Origin: Colwellia sp. MB02u-6
GTDB lineage: Bacteria > Pseudomonadota > Gammaproteobacteria > Enterobacterales > Alteromonadaceae
Reading direction: 5' to 3'
Assembly (NCBI RefSeq): GCF_014077095.1
Contig: NZ_JACGVG010000015.1
Span: forward strand, 91,382-155,381
DNA: 64,000 bases
Part shown: positions 19,401 to 26,643 of the stretch, piece after piece
Layout: each line of letters opens with the position of its first letter
Numbering within the stretch: position 1 is the stretch's first letter
Made by a program: the position numbers and the translations under genes
The notes under the pieces: model-generated
What the model saw: only the letters and a program-made list of their open reading frames with translations
What the model was told of the DNA's origin: nothing
The model's database searches: none

Positions 19401-20442
19401 CGGTTAAACGAGAATATAGCGGTAGCACATTAGTATGGCGTAAGTTTGCTTTTTCTAATGACCGTGCGGTATCTCGAATTTCTCGTTCACCGTTGAGAAA
19501 CACTAATATATCGCCACTATCATCGGCGCCTAACTCATCAACCGCATTAAGAATGCCTGAAATAACATCGCCATCATCATTGCTTTCATCACTTGCCTCG
19601 TTCAGTGGCCGATAACGCATCTCAACTGGAAAAGTTCGACCCGATACTTCAATAATGGGCGCAGGAACACCAGTAGCACTGGCAAAATGTTTGGCAAACT
19701 TTTCAGGGTCAATGGTTGCCGAAGTAATAATGATTTTTAGATCAGGACGTTTAGGGAGAATTTGGCGTAAATAACCCAGAATAAAATCAATGTTTAAACT
19801 ACGTTCATGCGCCTCATCGATGATCAAGGTGTCGTATTGCCGTAACAAACGATCTTTTTGCATCTCTGCCAACAAAATACCGTCGGTCATTAACTTGATA
19901 TAGCTTTGCTTGCCTACTTGGTCATTAAAGCGCACTTTATAGCCAACGGCGTCACCTAACTTGGTGTTGAGTTCTTCTGCAATACGGTTTGCTACCGTTC
20001 TAGCAGCGATGCGTCGGGGTTGAGTATGACCAATAATACCGTCAATGCCACGGCCAAGCTGCAAACATATCTTTGGAATTTGGGTGGTTTTACCTGAGCC
20101 AGTTTCGCCCGCAATAATAACCACTTGATTTTCATTAATAGCTTTAGCAATAATATCAACATTTTGTGAAACCGGTAAAGCTTCTGGGTAACTAAATTTA
20201 GGTACGTTAGCGAGACGAAGTTGTTTATTTTCTATCGATTGTTCAATCAATGCCGCTATTTGCTGTAAGCTTTTTTCTTGCTTACTCTGATCAGTAATAC
20301 TTTTAACAGCCAATAAGCGCTTTTTAATGCGCGCTTTATCAGATAATTTAACCTGCTCTAAAAGGTTGAAAAGTGACTTTACGGTGACGTTTTTATTAGC
20401 TTTTTTAGTAGCAGTGGAAGTTGCGGTGATTGCAGTAGACAA
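16456..20442 (-). CDS. hrpA: ATP-dependent RNA helicase HrpA (DEAH box)
   Basis: Large DEAH-box helicase (1328 aa; E. coli HrpA is 1300). Walker A GETGSGKTT at 112-120, DEAH at 209-212, SAT motif in IIITSATID, and motif VI QRAGRCGR. HA2, OB-fold and the long HrpA-specific C-terminal region follow. HrpA resolves stalled ribosomes and acts on mRNA processing. The C-terminus ends LNYIKEYA, as expected for a complete protein. It is a single-gene unit, with repeat DNA upstream of its start. Confidence 0.95.
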   Translation of the reverse strand: MSTAITATSTATKKANKNVTVKSLFNLLEQVKLSDKARIKKRLLAVKSITDQSKQEKSLQQIAALIEQSIENKQLRLANVPKFSYPEALPVSQNVDIIAKAINENQVVIIAGETGSGKTTQIPKICLQLGRGIDGIIGHTQPRRIAARTVANRIAEELNTKLGDAVGYKVRFNDQVGKQSYIKLMTDGILLAEMQKDRLLRQYDTLIIDEAHERSLNIDFILGYLRQILPKRPDLKIIITSATIDPEKFAKHFASATGVPAPIIEVSGRTFPVEMRYRPLNEASDESNDDGDVISGILNAVDELGADDSGDILVFLNGEREIRDTARSLEKANLRHTNVLPLYSRLTVAEQNLIFKPHSGRNIVLATNVAETSLTVPGIKYVIDPGTARISRYSYRTKVQRLPIEAISQASANQRAGRCGRVSSGVCIRLYSEEDFLNRPEFTDPEILRTNLATVILQMLALDLGEIADFPFVQPPDKRNITDGVKLLEELAAIDAKANKVTLTPIGRSLAKFPIDPRLAKMILTASDLGCIEQIFIIVSALSIQDPRERPHEKQQSADEKHSRFKNKQSDFVGLLKLWSYVEEQQKQLTNNQFRRMCQKEFLSYVRIREWQDIYSQLTHSLRELKIPMSRIEVDLSEEAEKSATNPNLDMVHQAILSGLLSHLGQQDENREYNGARGSTFFIFPGSALAKKSPKWLMAAELVETSRLFARMAAKIDPLWIEPLAQHLVKRSYSEPHWEKKQGAVMGFEQVSLYGLIIVAKRSVHFNQIEPDTCREIFIREALVNGESTIKEVFLKDNCQLVNEIEALEQKARRRDFLIEEQQLVDFYSEKLPESVTCQRSFLAWWKKQKQADAKLLNFTKAFLLKESAVKLSATEYPETWQQGSLTLPLSYHFNPGDIDDGISVLIPLGILNQVENIGFDWLIPALRLELITALIRALPKALRRNFVPAPNYAEACLAAITNADVALTTSIEKQLLRMTGARLPEDAWQGLELVPHLSMNFKIVNEHGKLIQQGRKLDELKDSLQGKVQASIKKVADKGIERSNIDQWDFKSLPKSYEKKVANITIKAFPALVDKNKSVAIELFEHESLAEQAMLDGVSRLVLLSIPSPIKYLQEKLPNKAKLGLYFNPFGSITDLLDDCIVAGCQFLVNEYGDLPRAQAEFEACKEHVRAEIADCVLSAAIKVERVLSLAHDVRKKMKGKMSLNVVQSHGDIKSQLETLVFKGFITKAGYQRLDDIARYLSAMLRRLEKLQIDPNQDRLKMLELEKVQKSLDTVIAQQPKGQPISKALMQGYWMIEELRVSLFAQNLKTPFPISAKRILNYIKEYA

Positions 20443-20609
20443 GACAGACTCAAAACAGATAACAAAAAAACTATATTAACAGGTAAGCAATGGCAAATGA
20501 ATAAGTATATACCCACTGTACTTGAAAATTGCCCGCTTAACGGTTGATGGAGTGAAGTTAGACCTAAAAAACAATTGCCCAACGCTATCTGATCACCCAT
20601 AGGCTCGAT
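20443..20609. repeat. Partial family I element upstream of hrpA
   Basis: The 5' region of hrpA. From about 20530 it carries the right-hand part of a family I unit (CTTAACGGTTGATGGAGTGAAG ending in a diverged GACCTA) and then a linker CAATTGCCCAACGCTA-type sequence equal to those between the tandem copies that follow. So a fourth, incomplete unit precedes the three complete ones. Confidence 0.5.
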
Positions 20610-21144
20610 GTAGGTTGGACTTTAGTCCATCAAGTTAAATGCAATTTAACCTTGTTTAACACATAGCCAAATAAAAATACTCGTTGCAGATCTGAGCTAA
20701 CCTATCAGATTAACCACCGGCTAAACGGTTAACAGACTAAAGTCCGACCTACAAAAAAATTACCAAACGCTACGCAATTACCCGTAAGTTTTATCTGGGC
20801 CTTTGTAGGTTGGACTTTAGTCCATCAAGTTAAATAAAATTTAACTGTGCTTAACACATAGGCAAATAAAAATACCCGCGGCAGATCTGAGTTAACCTAT
20901 CAGATTAACCGCTGGCTAAACGGTTGACGGACTAAAGTCCGACCTACAAAACAATTGCCAAACGCTACGCAATTACCCATAAGTTTTATCTGGGCCTTTG
21001 TAGGTTGGACTTTAGTCCATCAAGTTAAATGAAATTTAACCGTGCTTAACACATAGCCAAATAAAAAATACCCGTGGCAGATCTGAGTTAACCTATCAGA
21101 TTAACCGCTGGCTAAACGGTTGACGGACTAAAGTTCGACCTACA
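20610..21144. repeat. Three tandem family I MITE-like elements
   Basis: Three elements at 20610-20753, 20804-20948 and 20999-21144, repeating every 194-195 bp. Each begins TGTAGGTTGGACTTTAGTCC and ends with the near-perfect inverted version (GGACTAAAGTCCGACCTACA), giving terminal inverted repeats of about 25 bp. The interiors are nearly identical (for example CAGATCTGAGTTAACC, GCTGGCTAAACGG), and so are the 50-bp linkers. There is no coding capacity. The copies are far more alike to one another than to dispersed copies elsewhere, so the tandem amplification is recent. No transposase is nearby. Confidence 0.8.
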
Positions 21145-21301
21145 GAAAGGACAAAAAAATAGCTATACGTTGATAATTACCCGTAAAAAAAATTTTAATT
21201 AAAGTACTCACTTTCTGTCTAACCCTAAGCGTTGACTTCATAACCTAACAACTCTATTGAGCTATATAGCTAAAAATTTACAGTTTTTTATTTTTTGTAA
21301 A

Positions 21302-22081
21302 CTATTCACTTACCAAAGCTAATAATGCCGGTTGTGTAGTGCTTGAAAGCGATTGTTCAATGCTTCTATAAGCGTTAACAAAATCTTTTTTCAAATGAGA
21401 CTTTAGATGGCCTTTAACATTTTTCATTGGCTCTTTTTTTAAAACACAAAAAAGGGCTAATGCATATAAAGTTTCAGGCTCGGTTAATGCCGCTTGGCGG
21501 TTTAAACTAGCATTATTACAAGCGCCACAACCACCTTTAAATTGATAGGCTGTATTGGCAAAAATAACACCAAAGCCCATAAAACAAGCGACAAGATCTG
21601 TCGCTTGTGGTAAATACTCTTTACCTCCTGGCGGCATAACCTTGTTTGAAATCACCAAAATACTGGCCAGTGTTTGGCTAATAGCGGCAATTAAGTCTTG
21701 TGGTTGATTCACCTGATTTGGCGTAAATCCCAGTATTAAGGCTCCATTGCTGATGGCAACCTCAGCATGATCGCCTCTAATAATTGGCCCTAAACTCAAA
21801 TCTTCAATGGCGGTATTTGATGTCGGAGTGGCCGATGAAAGTTGTATCGGCCACTTTTGCATGCCCGCATAGTTTTTGGTATTTATGAACATAGCTTGAG
21901 CCATTTCATCAATACTGCTGACTGTGCCAGGATAGAACTCATTGGTCGGTAGTATTAAACGACTATCATTTTTAAGCACATTAATTTCAAAATTTTCAAT
22001 AGCCCATGCAAAGGTATCAAATATCCAATTCTGGGTGTTTTCATCAATAATTTCTTTTGGACTAAAAAGTTTTGCTAACAT
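21302..22081 (-). CDS. Conserved-looking protein of unknown function
   Basis: 259 aa, not recognised. The sequence is soluble with no signal peptide. A central segment reads PPGGKEYLPQATDLVACFMG and is followed by FKGGCGACNNAS, containing a CGAC motif that could bind a metal or be redox-active. The C-terminal part is helical and Lys-rich (KNVKGHLKSHLKKDF), with ALALFCVLK resembling a tetratricopeptide-like helix pair. The start ATG at 22081 is the first in frame. It lies 122 bp after the creA stop on the same strand, separated by a 10-bp inverted repeat (22114-22161). Confidence 0.7.
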   Translation of the reverse strand: MLAKLFSPKEIIDENTQNWIFDTFAWAIENFEINVLKNDSRLILPTNEFYPGTVSSIDEMAQAMFINTKNYAGMQKWPIQLSSATPTSNTAIEDLSLGPIIRGDHAEVAISNGALILGFTPNQVNQPQDLIAAISQTLASILVISNKVMPPGGKEYLPQATDLVACFMGFGVIFANTAYQFKGGCGACNNASLNRQAALTEPETLYALALFCVLKKEPMKNVKGHLKSHLKKDFVNAYRSIEQSLSSTTQPALLALVSE

Positions 22082-22113
22082 AATTTATACTACTTTTTAA
22101 ATTTTTGATTTTA

Positions 22114-22161
22114 TGGGTTATAAAGTTAACAACACAAAAAGTAAACATGGATTATAACCCA
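22114..22161. promoter_or_regulatory. 10-bp inverted repeat between creA and next gene
   Basis: Arms TGGGTTATAA (22114-22123) and TTATAACCCA (22152-22161) with a 28-nt spacer. It lies 33-80 bp upstream of the minus-strand gene starting at 22081, where it could be an operator, and downstream of creA, where it could form a long hairpin. No T-tract follows, so an operator is a little more likely. Confidence 0.3.
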
Positions 22162-22203
22162 CAGGTTAATGCTTAACTTTCATCAGTTAAAGGCCTTAAA
22201 CAC

Positions 22204-22674
22204 CTAATTCTTCACATCTTGAGCCAAGGCCCACTGCCAAGCTTTAGTCTTGTATAAAGGCACTGTTGATAATGAATGGTGATGACTACCAGACGACTCT
22301 TTCGTGGAGTAAGACAGGTAAATAAGAGTTTTGTTTTCAGCATCATAAATACGTCTGACTTTTAAGCTTTTAAATAAAATACTTTTTGACTCTTTAAAGA
22401 CTACTTCACCATTTTTTGAGCGATCAATTTTTGCTAAGGCTTGCGCGGATATTTCACCCGTTTGTCGACAAGCAATACTCATATCTGATGGATCAGAAAA
22501 ATCTAAATCAGCTTCCACATGACTAATATGACAGGTTACCCCAGTTACAATCGGATCTTGCTTAGCGTTGATAACCACATCTTTTGTGGTAAATAAGCCC
22601 AGGCTAACTTTACCCACGTCATCTGAACAGCCAACAAGTATCATAGCGATAGATAAGCCTAGAAAGTTTTTCAT
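22204..22674 (-). CDS. creA: CreA family lipoprotein
   Basis: 156 aa. The signal sequence MKNFLGLSIAMILVGC ends in a lipobox (LVGC), so it is probably lipid-anchored in the envelope. The mature part follows the CreA pattern: SLGLFTTKDVV, VTGVTCHISHVEADL, CRQTGEIS, RIYDAENKTLIYLSYS. The biochemical role of CreA is unknown. The frame is open upstream into the peptidase gene, but the ATG at 22674 starts a proper signal peptide and is preferred. Confidence 0.85.
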   Translation of the reverse strand: MKNFLGLSIAMILVGCSDDVGKVSLGLFTTKDVVINAKQDPIVTGVTCHISHVEADLDFSDPSDMSIACRQTGEISAQALAKIDRSKNGEVVFKESKSILFKSLKVRRIYDAENKTLIYLSYSTKESSGSHHHSLSTVPLYKTKAWQWALAQDVKN

Positions 22675-22741
22675 GTGGCTTATGTGAGACCCATTAATAA
22701 AACGCCTTAAGGTAATTGAACCTTTCAAAATCATCAACCTT

Positions 22742-23788
22742 CTAATCATCTTTAAATATCCCAATAAATTCTGCACCATTTGACGATTTACTCGCGCGAT
22801 ACATACCTGTGCTATTAAATGGCATGGTAATATTACCCGCCGTATCAATCGCAATAATACCACCTGAGCCACCCGCCTGAACTAAAACATCATTTATCAC
22901 TACGTCTGCGGCTTTCTCAAGACTAATGCCTTGATACTGCATACGCGCACAGATATCTGCGGCGACATGATAGCGAATAAAGTATTCACCGTGACCCGTT
23001 GCTGAAACAGCACAGCTGTCATTATTCGCGTATGTACCCGCACCAATAATGGGTGCATCACCAATACGCCCAAAACGTTTTGCGGTCATGCCGCCTGTGC
23101 TAGTCCCTGCTGTTAATGTACCTGATTTATCCAGTGCAACCGCGCCCACTGTGCCAAATTTATATTCATTACCCAGTGTTTGATGAGCAGCTTGAAAGTT
23201 TTTCAGTGTTTTTTCTTGCTCTACTAACTGCTTTTTAGCTTTTAATAACGACTGGTATCTCGCATCGGTATCAAAATAGCTATTTTCAACACTTTCTAAG
23301 CCTTGTTGTTTCGCAAAAACTTCCGCCCCTTCACCACTGAGCATGACATGAACCGACTTTTCCATCACGGCTTCGGCTAACGCTATTGGACTTTTGATGG
23401 TTTTCACTCCTGATACAGCGCCGGCACTTAAGGTTTTACCGTTCATTATCGACGCATCAAGTTCATGCTCGCCATCAAAAGTGTAAACTGCACCCTTGCC
23501 GGCATTGAACAATGGCGAGTTTTCTAATATTTGAATAGCAGCAATAACAGCCGCTTGACTAGATTCTCCATCTGCTAACAGAGCATAACCGGTATCACGC
23601 GCTTGTTTTAACTTAGTTTCATAGGCGTTACGCTTTTCTGTGGTCATTTTACTTTTATTTATTGTGCCTGCACCGCCGTGTATAGCGATAGCAAAAACCG
23701 GCTCTTGGTGAGCTTGCGCAGCAGCATGCATAAATAGCGGCACGCTTGCTAAGGTTAAAACAGTTGATAACAATAATTTGTTTTTCAT
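22742..23788 (-). CDS. iaaA: Isoaspartyl peptidase / L-asparaginase (Ntn hydrolase)
   Basis: 348 aa. N-terminal nucleophile hydrolase that self-cleaves to expose a catalytic Thr and removes isoaspartyl residues or deaminates asparagine. The processing site is before Thr213 in KFGTVGAVALD. Substrate residues are in TSTGGMTAKRFGRIGDAPIIGAG-type segments and ATGHGE. A signal peptide (first 26 residues, cleavage near AAAQA-HQEP) predicts a periplasmic enzyme, unlike many cytoplasmic homologues. It is transcribed toward creA with a 67-bp gap, so they may share a transcript. Confidence 0.9.
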   Translation of the reverse strand: MKNKLLLSTVLTLASVPLFMHAAAQAHQEPVFAIAIHGGAGTINKSKMTTEKRNAYETKLKQARDTGYALLADGESSQAAVIAAIQILENSPLFNAGKGAVYTFDGEHELDASIMNGKTLSAGAVSGVKTIKSPIALAEAVMEKSVHVMLSGEGAEVFAKQQGLESVENSYFDTDARYQSLLKAKKQLVEQEKTLKNFQAAHQTLGNEYKFGTVGAVALDKSGTLTAGTSTGGMTAKRFGRIGDAPIIGAGTYANNDSCAVSATGHGEYFIRYHVAADICARMQYQGISLEKAADVVINDVLVQAGGSGGIIAIDTAGNITMPFNSTGMYRASKSSNGAEFIGIFKDD

Positions 23789-24060
23789 GTGATTTCGCCG
23801 TAATGTTTAATGTAATATCGCTGCAACGCTTTGTATAATATTGCCACAATAATCAGGTGCTAAAAATATATGCTAACCCTATCGGCTAACCATCTCAGCT
23901 AATAATGTGCGATAAATTCTCTACTTTTACAAGTTTTCAGCCTAGACCACGCTAACTCAATGTAGACATTAATAAACGCTTTCGCTATGGTACTGGTCAT
24001 ACCATCAAATAACGTTAGCATAATATTTATAGCCTAATAGGCTATTGAGCTAGGATAGCC

Positions 24061-24870
24061 ATGACTGAGCAACGCGTAAGTGTAGAGATCACCCATAATA
24101 TTGCCCACGTTAAACTTAATCGTGCGGATAAGCTTAATGCCTTAGATATGCCAATGTTTATCGCCATTCGACAGACGATAAAAACACTGCGTAAAAACCG
24201 TGACATTCGTGCGGTTATTTTATCAGGTAATGGCGACGACTTTTGCTCTGGCTTAGATGTTAAATCTATCATGAAATCGCCAATGAGCATGATCAAACTA
24301 CTATTTAAGGTCTTACCTTGGCATGCTAACTTAGCGCAAGTGGTGTCTACCGGTTGGCAGGATATTCCCGTACCCGTTATTTGCGCTATTCATGGCCGAT
24401 GTTGGGGCGGCGGCTTACAAATAGCCTTAGGAGCAGATTTTAGGTTTGCTACACCAGACAGCTCATTATCTATCCTAGAAGGTAAATGGGGCTTAATACC
24501 TGATATGGGTGGCACAATAGCATTGCGCGACCTCCTCGCAATTGATCAAGCAAAAAAGCTCGCTATGACGGCAGAAGCGTTTACCGGCCAACAGGCACTG
24601 GCCTTAAATTTAGTCACTGAAATCACAGCAACCCCTCTAGACGATGCACAAGAATTCGCCCTTGCTTTAATGCAACAGTCACCTGACGCGATCGCAGCCA
24701 ATAAAAAGCTTTATAACAAGAGTTGGCAAGGTAGCAAAGGTTGGGCGCTATTTCGTGAATCTTATTATCAAATTAGAATTTTAATGGGAAAAAATGTTCA
24801 TCAAAAAATTCATAATCAAACCCATAAAGCTGAACAGCACAAGCCATTTTCAGCGCGTAAAAAGTGGTAA
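24061..24870 (+). CDS. Crotonase / enoyl-CoA hydratase family protein
   Basis: 269 aa crotonase-fold protein acting on acyl-CoA thioesters. The oxyanion hole motifs are DFCSGLDVKS and HGRCWGGGLQIALGAD. Of the two hydratase acids, the first (Glu144 of rat enzyme) is replaced by Gln120, while the second is present as Glu140 in ILEGKWGLIPDMGG; Asp148 follows. This pattern suggests an isomerase or other crotonase reaction instead of classical hydration. The C-terminus is Lys/His-rich. It is monocistronic and divergent from the peptidase gene. Confidence 0.85.
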   Translation: MTEQRVSVEITHNIAHVKLNRADKLNALDMPMFIAIRQTIKTLRKNRDIRAVILSGNGDDFCSGLDVKSIMKSPMSMIKLLFKVLPWHANLAQVVSTGWQDIPVPVICAIHGRCWGGGLQIALGADFRFATPDSSLSILEGKWGLIPDMGGTIALRDLLAIDQAKKLAMTAEAFTGQQALALNLVTEITATPLDDAQEFALALMQQSPDAIAANKKLYNKSWQGSKGWALFRESYYQIRILMGKNVHQKIHNQTHKAEQHKPFSARKKW

Positions 24871-25140
24871 AGTGCTGGCTGATTTTTTGTTGTTTGGATT
24901 TCACTCCGCCAATAGTTAAGCGAGTGATAATCTGATGGACCAGTAAAAATTTACAGTGGTGTATTGTTTTATCGCTCTGTATCTATGCGAACAGGGTTAA
25001 ATTTCATTTAACTTGATGGACTAAAGTCCAACCTACATATTACCTAAAAGTGATGGTATCGCCTTGGGTACTATGTAGGTTGGACTTTAGTCGGTTTTAA
25101 CCTTGCTAATCTTGTGCACTTGTTAATAATTTATAGTTTA
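24871..25140. repeat. Intergenic family I elements (reverse orientation)
   Basis: Between two convergent genes. A complete but diverged element in reverse orientation runs about 24895-25036: left end TTGGATTTCACTCC, interior TAATCTGATGG, and a well-preserved right end AACTTGATGGACTAAAGTCC then AACCTACA. After a short linker a second arm begins (TGTAGGTTGGACTTTAGTC, 25073-25092) and is cut off within a few bases. Confidence 0.6.
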
Positions 25141-25359
25141 TTATGAACCACTATCAGTAACGCTATCCACAGCACTATCAACAACACTTTCAGGCGAGTT
25201 TTCTGCGCAATCAGCTAAATGAGTTTCAGCTTCTTTTTCTGCAACAGCCACGCGGTCGGCCTTAGAAACATACTTAGGCTTGCTTGAGTTTTGCAGCTTA
25301 GCATTCATTTTCTTAATTTTTGATTTTAAGGTTTGGTTAATTTTCTTTTTACGATTCAT
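25141..25359 (-). CDS. DUF2986 family small basic protein
   Basis: 72 aa. The N-terminal half is Lys-rich (MNRKKKINQTLKSKIKKMNA) and continues with KPKYVSKADRVAVAEKEAE, the conserved DUF2986 core. The C-terminus is acidic with a Val-Asp-Ser repeat (VVDSAVDSVTDS). It is probably nucleic-acid or ribosome associated by charge, but no function is known. I chose the ATG at 25359, since the open frame upstream is hydrophobic and runs through a 13-bp tandem repeat. Confidence 0.7.
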   Translation of the reverse strand: MNRKKKINQTLKSKIKKMNAKLQNSSKPKYVSKADRVAVAEKEAETHLADCAENSPESVVDSAVDSVTDSGS

Positions 25360-25392
25360 ATAACTTGTTTGCTTCTCTATGACTATCAAGGA

Positions 25393-25431
25393 TGTACTAT
25401 AAAAAAGTACTGTAAAAATGTACTGTAAAAA
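25393..25431. repeat. 13-bp tandem repeat, three copies
   Basis: Units TGTACTATAAAAA, AGTACTGTAAAAA and TGTACTGTAAAAA lie back to back, 34-72 bp upstream of the DUF2986 start on the minus strand, where promoter elements are expected. Confidence 0.7.
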
Positions 25432-25520
25432 CGTTACGATGAACACGGCACTCATATCAAAGCCACTAAGCTAAGCTAAGCATTATGCCCGCTAAGTTAG
25501 CACCTGAGATAAATGCTTCG

Positions 25521-25781
25521 TTATTTTAGTAACGGATGATCTGCGGGTAACTGTTTGGCAATCCATAACGATAACTTATGTTTCATGCTGGCCAAGTCTT
25601 CAGCATCTTTTGGCAAAGGTTGAATAAGTTTATCATTGACCAACAATCGATATAGGCTTTCAATTTTGTCCTTTGCAGCGTTAGTGGTTGAAAAGCCTTT
25701 ATAGCCACGGTTTTTTGCATAACCTTCACCAATAACAATGGCTTTTTTCAATAATTCAGCTTCATTTTTTAACTTCTTCAT
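25521..25781 (-). CDS. DUF5062 family protein
   Basis: 86 aa, small and mostly helical. Conserved-looking features are KNEAELLKKAIVIGEGYAKN, RGYKGF, KDKIESLYRLLV and a C-terminal KHKLSLWIAKQL with PADHPL. This matches my memory of DUF5062 from Vibrio and Shewanella. The function is unknown. It stands alone, with AT-rich gaps on both sides. Confidence 0.65.
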   Translation of the reverse strand: MKKLKNEAELLKKAIVIGEGYAKNRGYKGFSTTNAAKDKIESLYRLLVNDKLIQPLPKDAEDLASMKHKLSLWIAKQLPADHPLLK

Positions 25782-26022
25782 TCGCGGTATATTTTCCTGT
25801 ATTTTTATTTAATAACAAGCTCAGGTGTTAACCTTAAGATCAAAAATGAGCCTTACTCATACTGAGTCGTCATTTAATCAATTCGTATAATTTACCGCAC
25901 TGAGATTAAAACCCTTACTGTAAATTATGCTACGACCTTATAATAAGGTAAAAGGCTACGGCTTGAACTACGAGATTGCGACCTAAGCTAACCTCTCATG
26001 ACATATCACTCACATGGGTATT

Positions 26023-26589
26023 TTAATAATCTACCAACAGTGATTTATTAAACTGATCGGTAGAGAGTGTTAAATTTTTATTTTCTATTCGCGTATTCAA
26101 TTCACTAATATCTTTATCAAGTTTAGACATGGTTAAGGTGTTGTCATCTAATAAATAAATTTGCTTTAAACTGGTATAATAAAAATTTAAAATAATCAGT
26201 GCATTAACATCGTCATCAGCAGCAGCTTTTATTTTTTTCAGTTTACGATATATCGCGTTTTGTTGCTGCTTAATTTGCCAAACATAATACACTTCACTAA
26301 AAAACGCACTGGCTCGTAGGCGATGCAAAGCAAAAACACAGGTTAATAATGCGAATAATACACCAATAAAATTATACCTAAAATTACTTTCTGATGCTGC
26401 ACCATCATTTGTCAAATCACCTGCCGCTTTAACTGCGGGCTCTGGGGTTATATTGCCAACATCAGCAAATAGCATAATCAAAGCTTGTCCATAAGCCAAA
26501 GCTAAAATAAGCAGACTGGCAATAAAGCTGACAATAATAATATTGAGGTGTTTACGGTAAACGGGTTTTTCAATGTCTTTTAATTTCAT
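26023..26589 (-). CDS. DUF3087 family membrane protein
   Basis: 188 aa inner-membrane protein. Two hydrophobic segments are visible: residues about 16-40 (LNIIIVSFIASLLILALAYG) and about 72-90 (YNFIGVLFALLTCVFALH). A long cytoplasmic helical tail follows, with many Lys and Asp residues, ending SLLVDY. The layout agrees with DUF3087, a family of unknown function. It lies 54 bp upstream of recD on the same strand order but is downstream in transcription (recD ends at 26644), so it may be read through from recCBD. Confidence 0.7.
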   Translation of the reverse strand: MKLKDIEKPVYRKHLNIIIVSFIASLLILALAYGQALIMLFADVGNITPEPAVKAAGDLTNDGAASESNFRYNFIGVLFALLTCVFALHRLRASAFFSEVYYVWQIKQQQNAIYRKLKKIKAAADDDVNALIILNFYYTSLKQIYLLDDNTLTMSKLDKDISELNTRIENKNLTLSTDQFNKSLLVDY

Positions 26590-26643
26590 TTCTTAACTTA
26601 CTTCTATAATTTCAATAAAGATGAACAACTAGGGTGATAAAGG

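Noticed and set aside
20610..21144. CRISPR array
   Set aside because: The repeated unit is about 145 bp plus a 50-bp linker that is itself conserved; there are no unique spacers, short repeats or cas genes.
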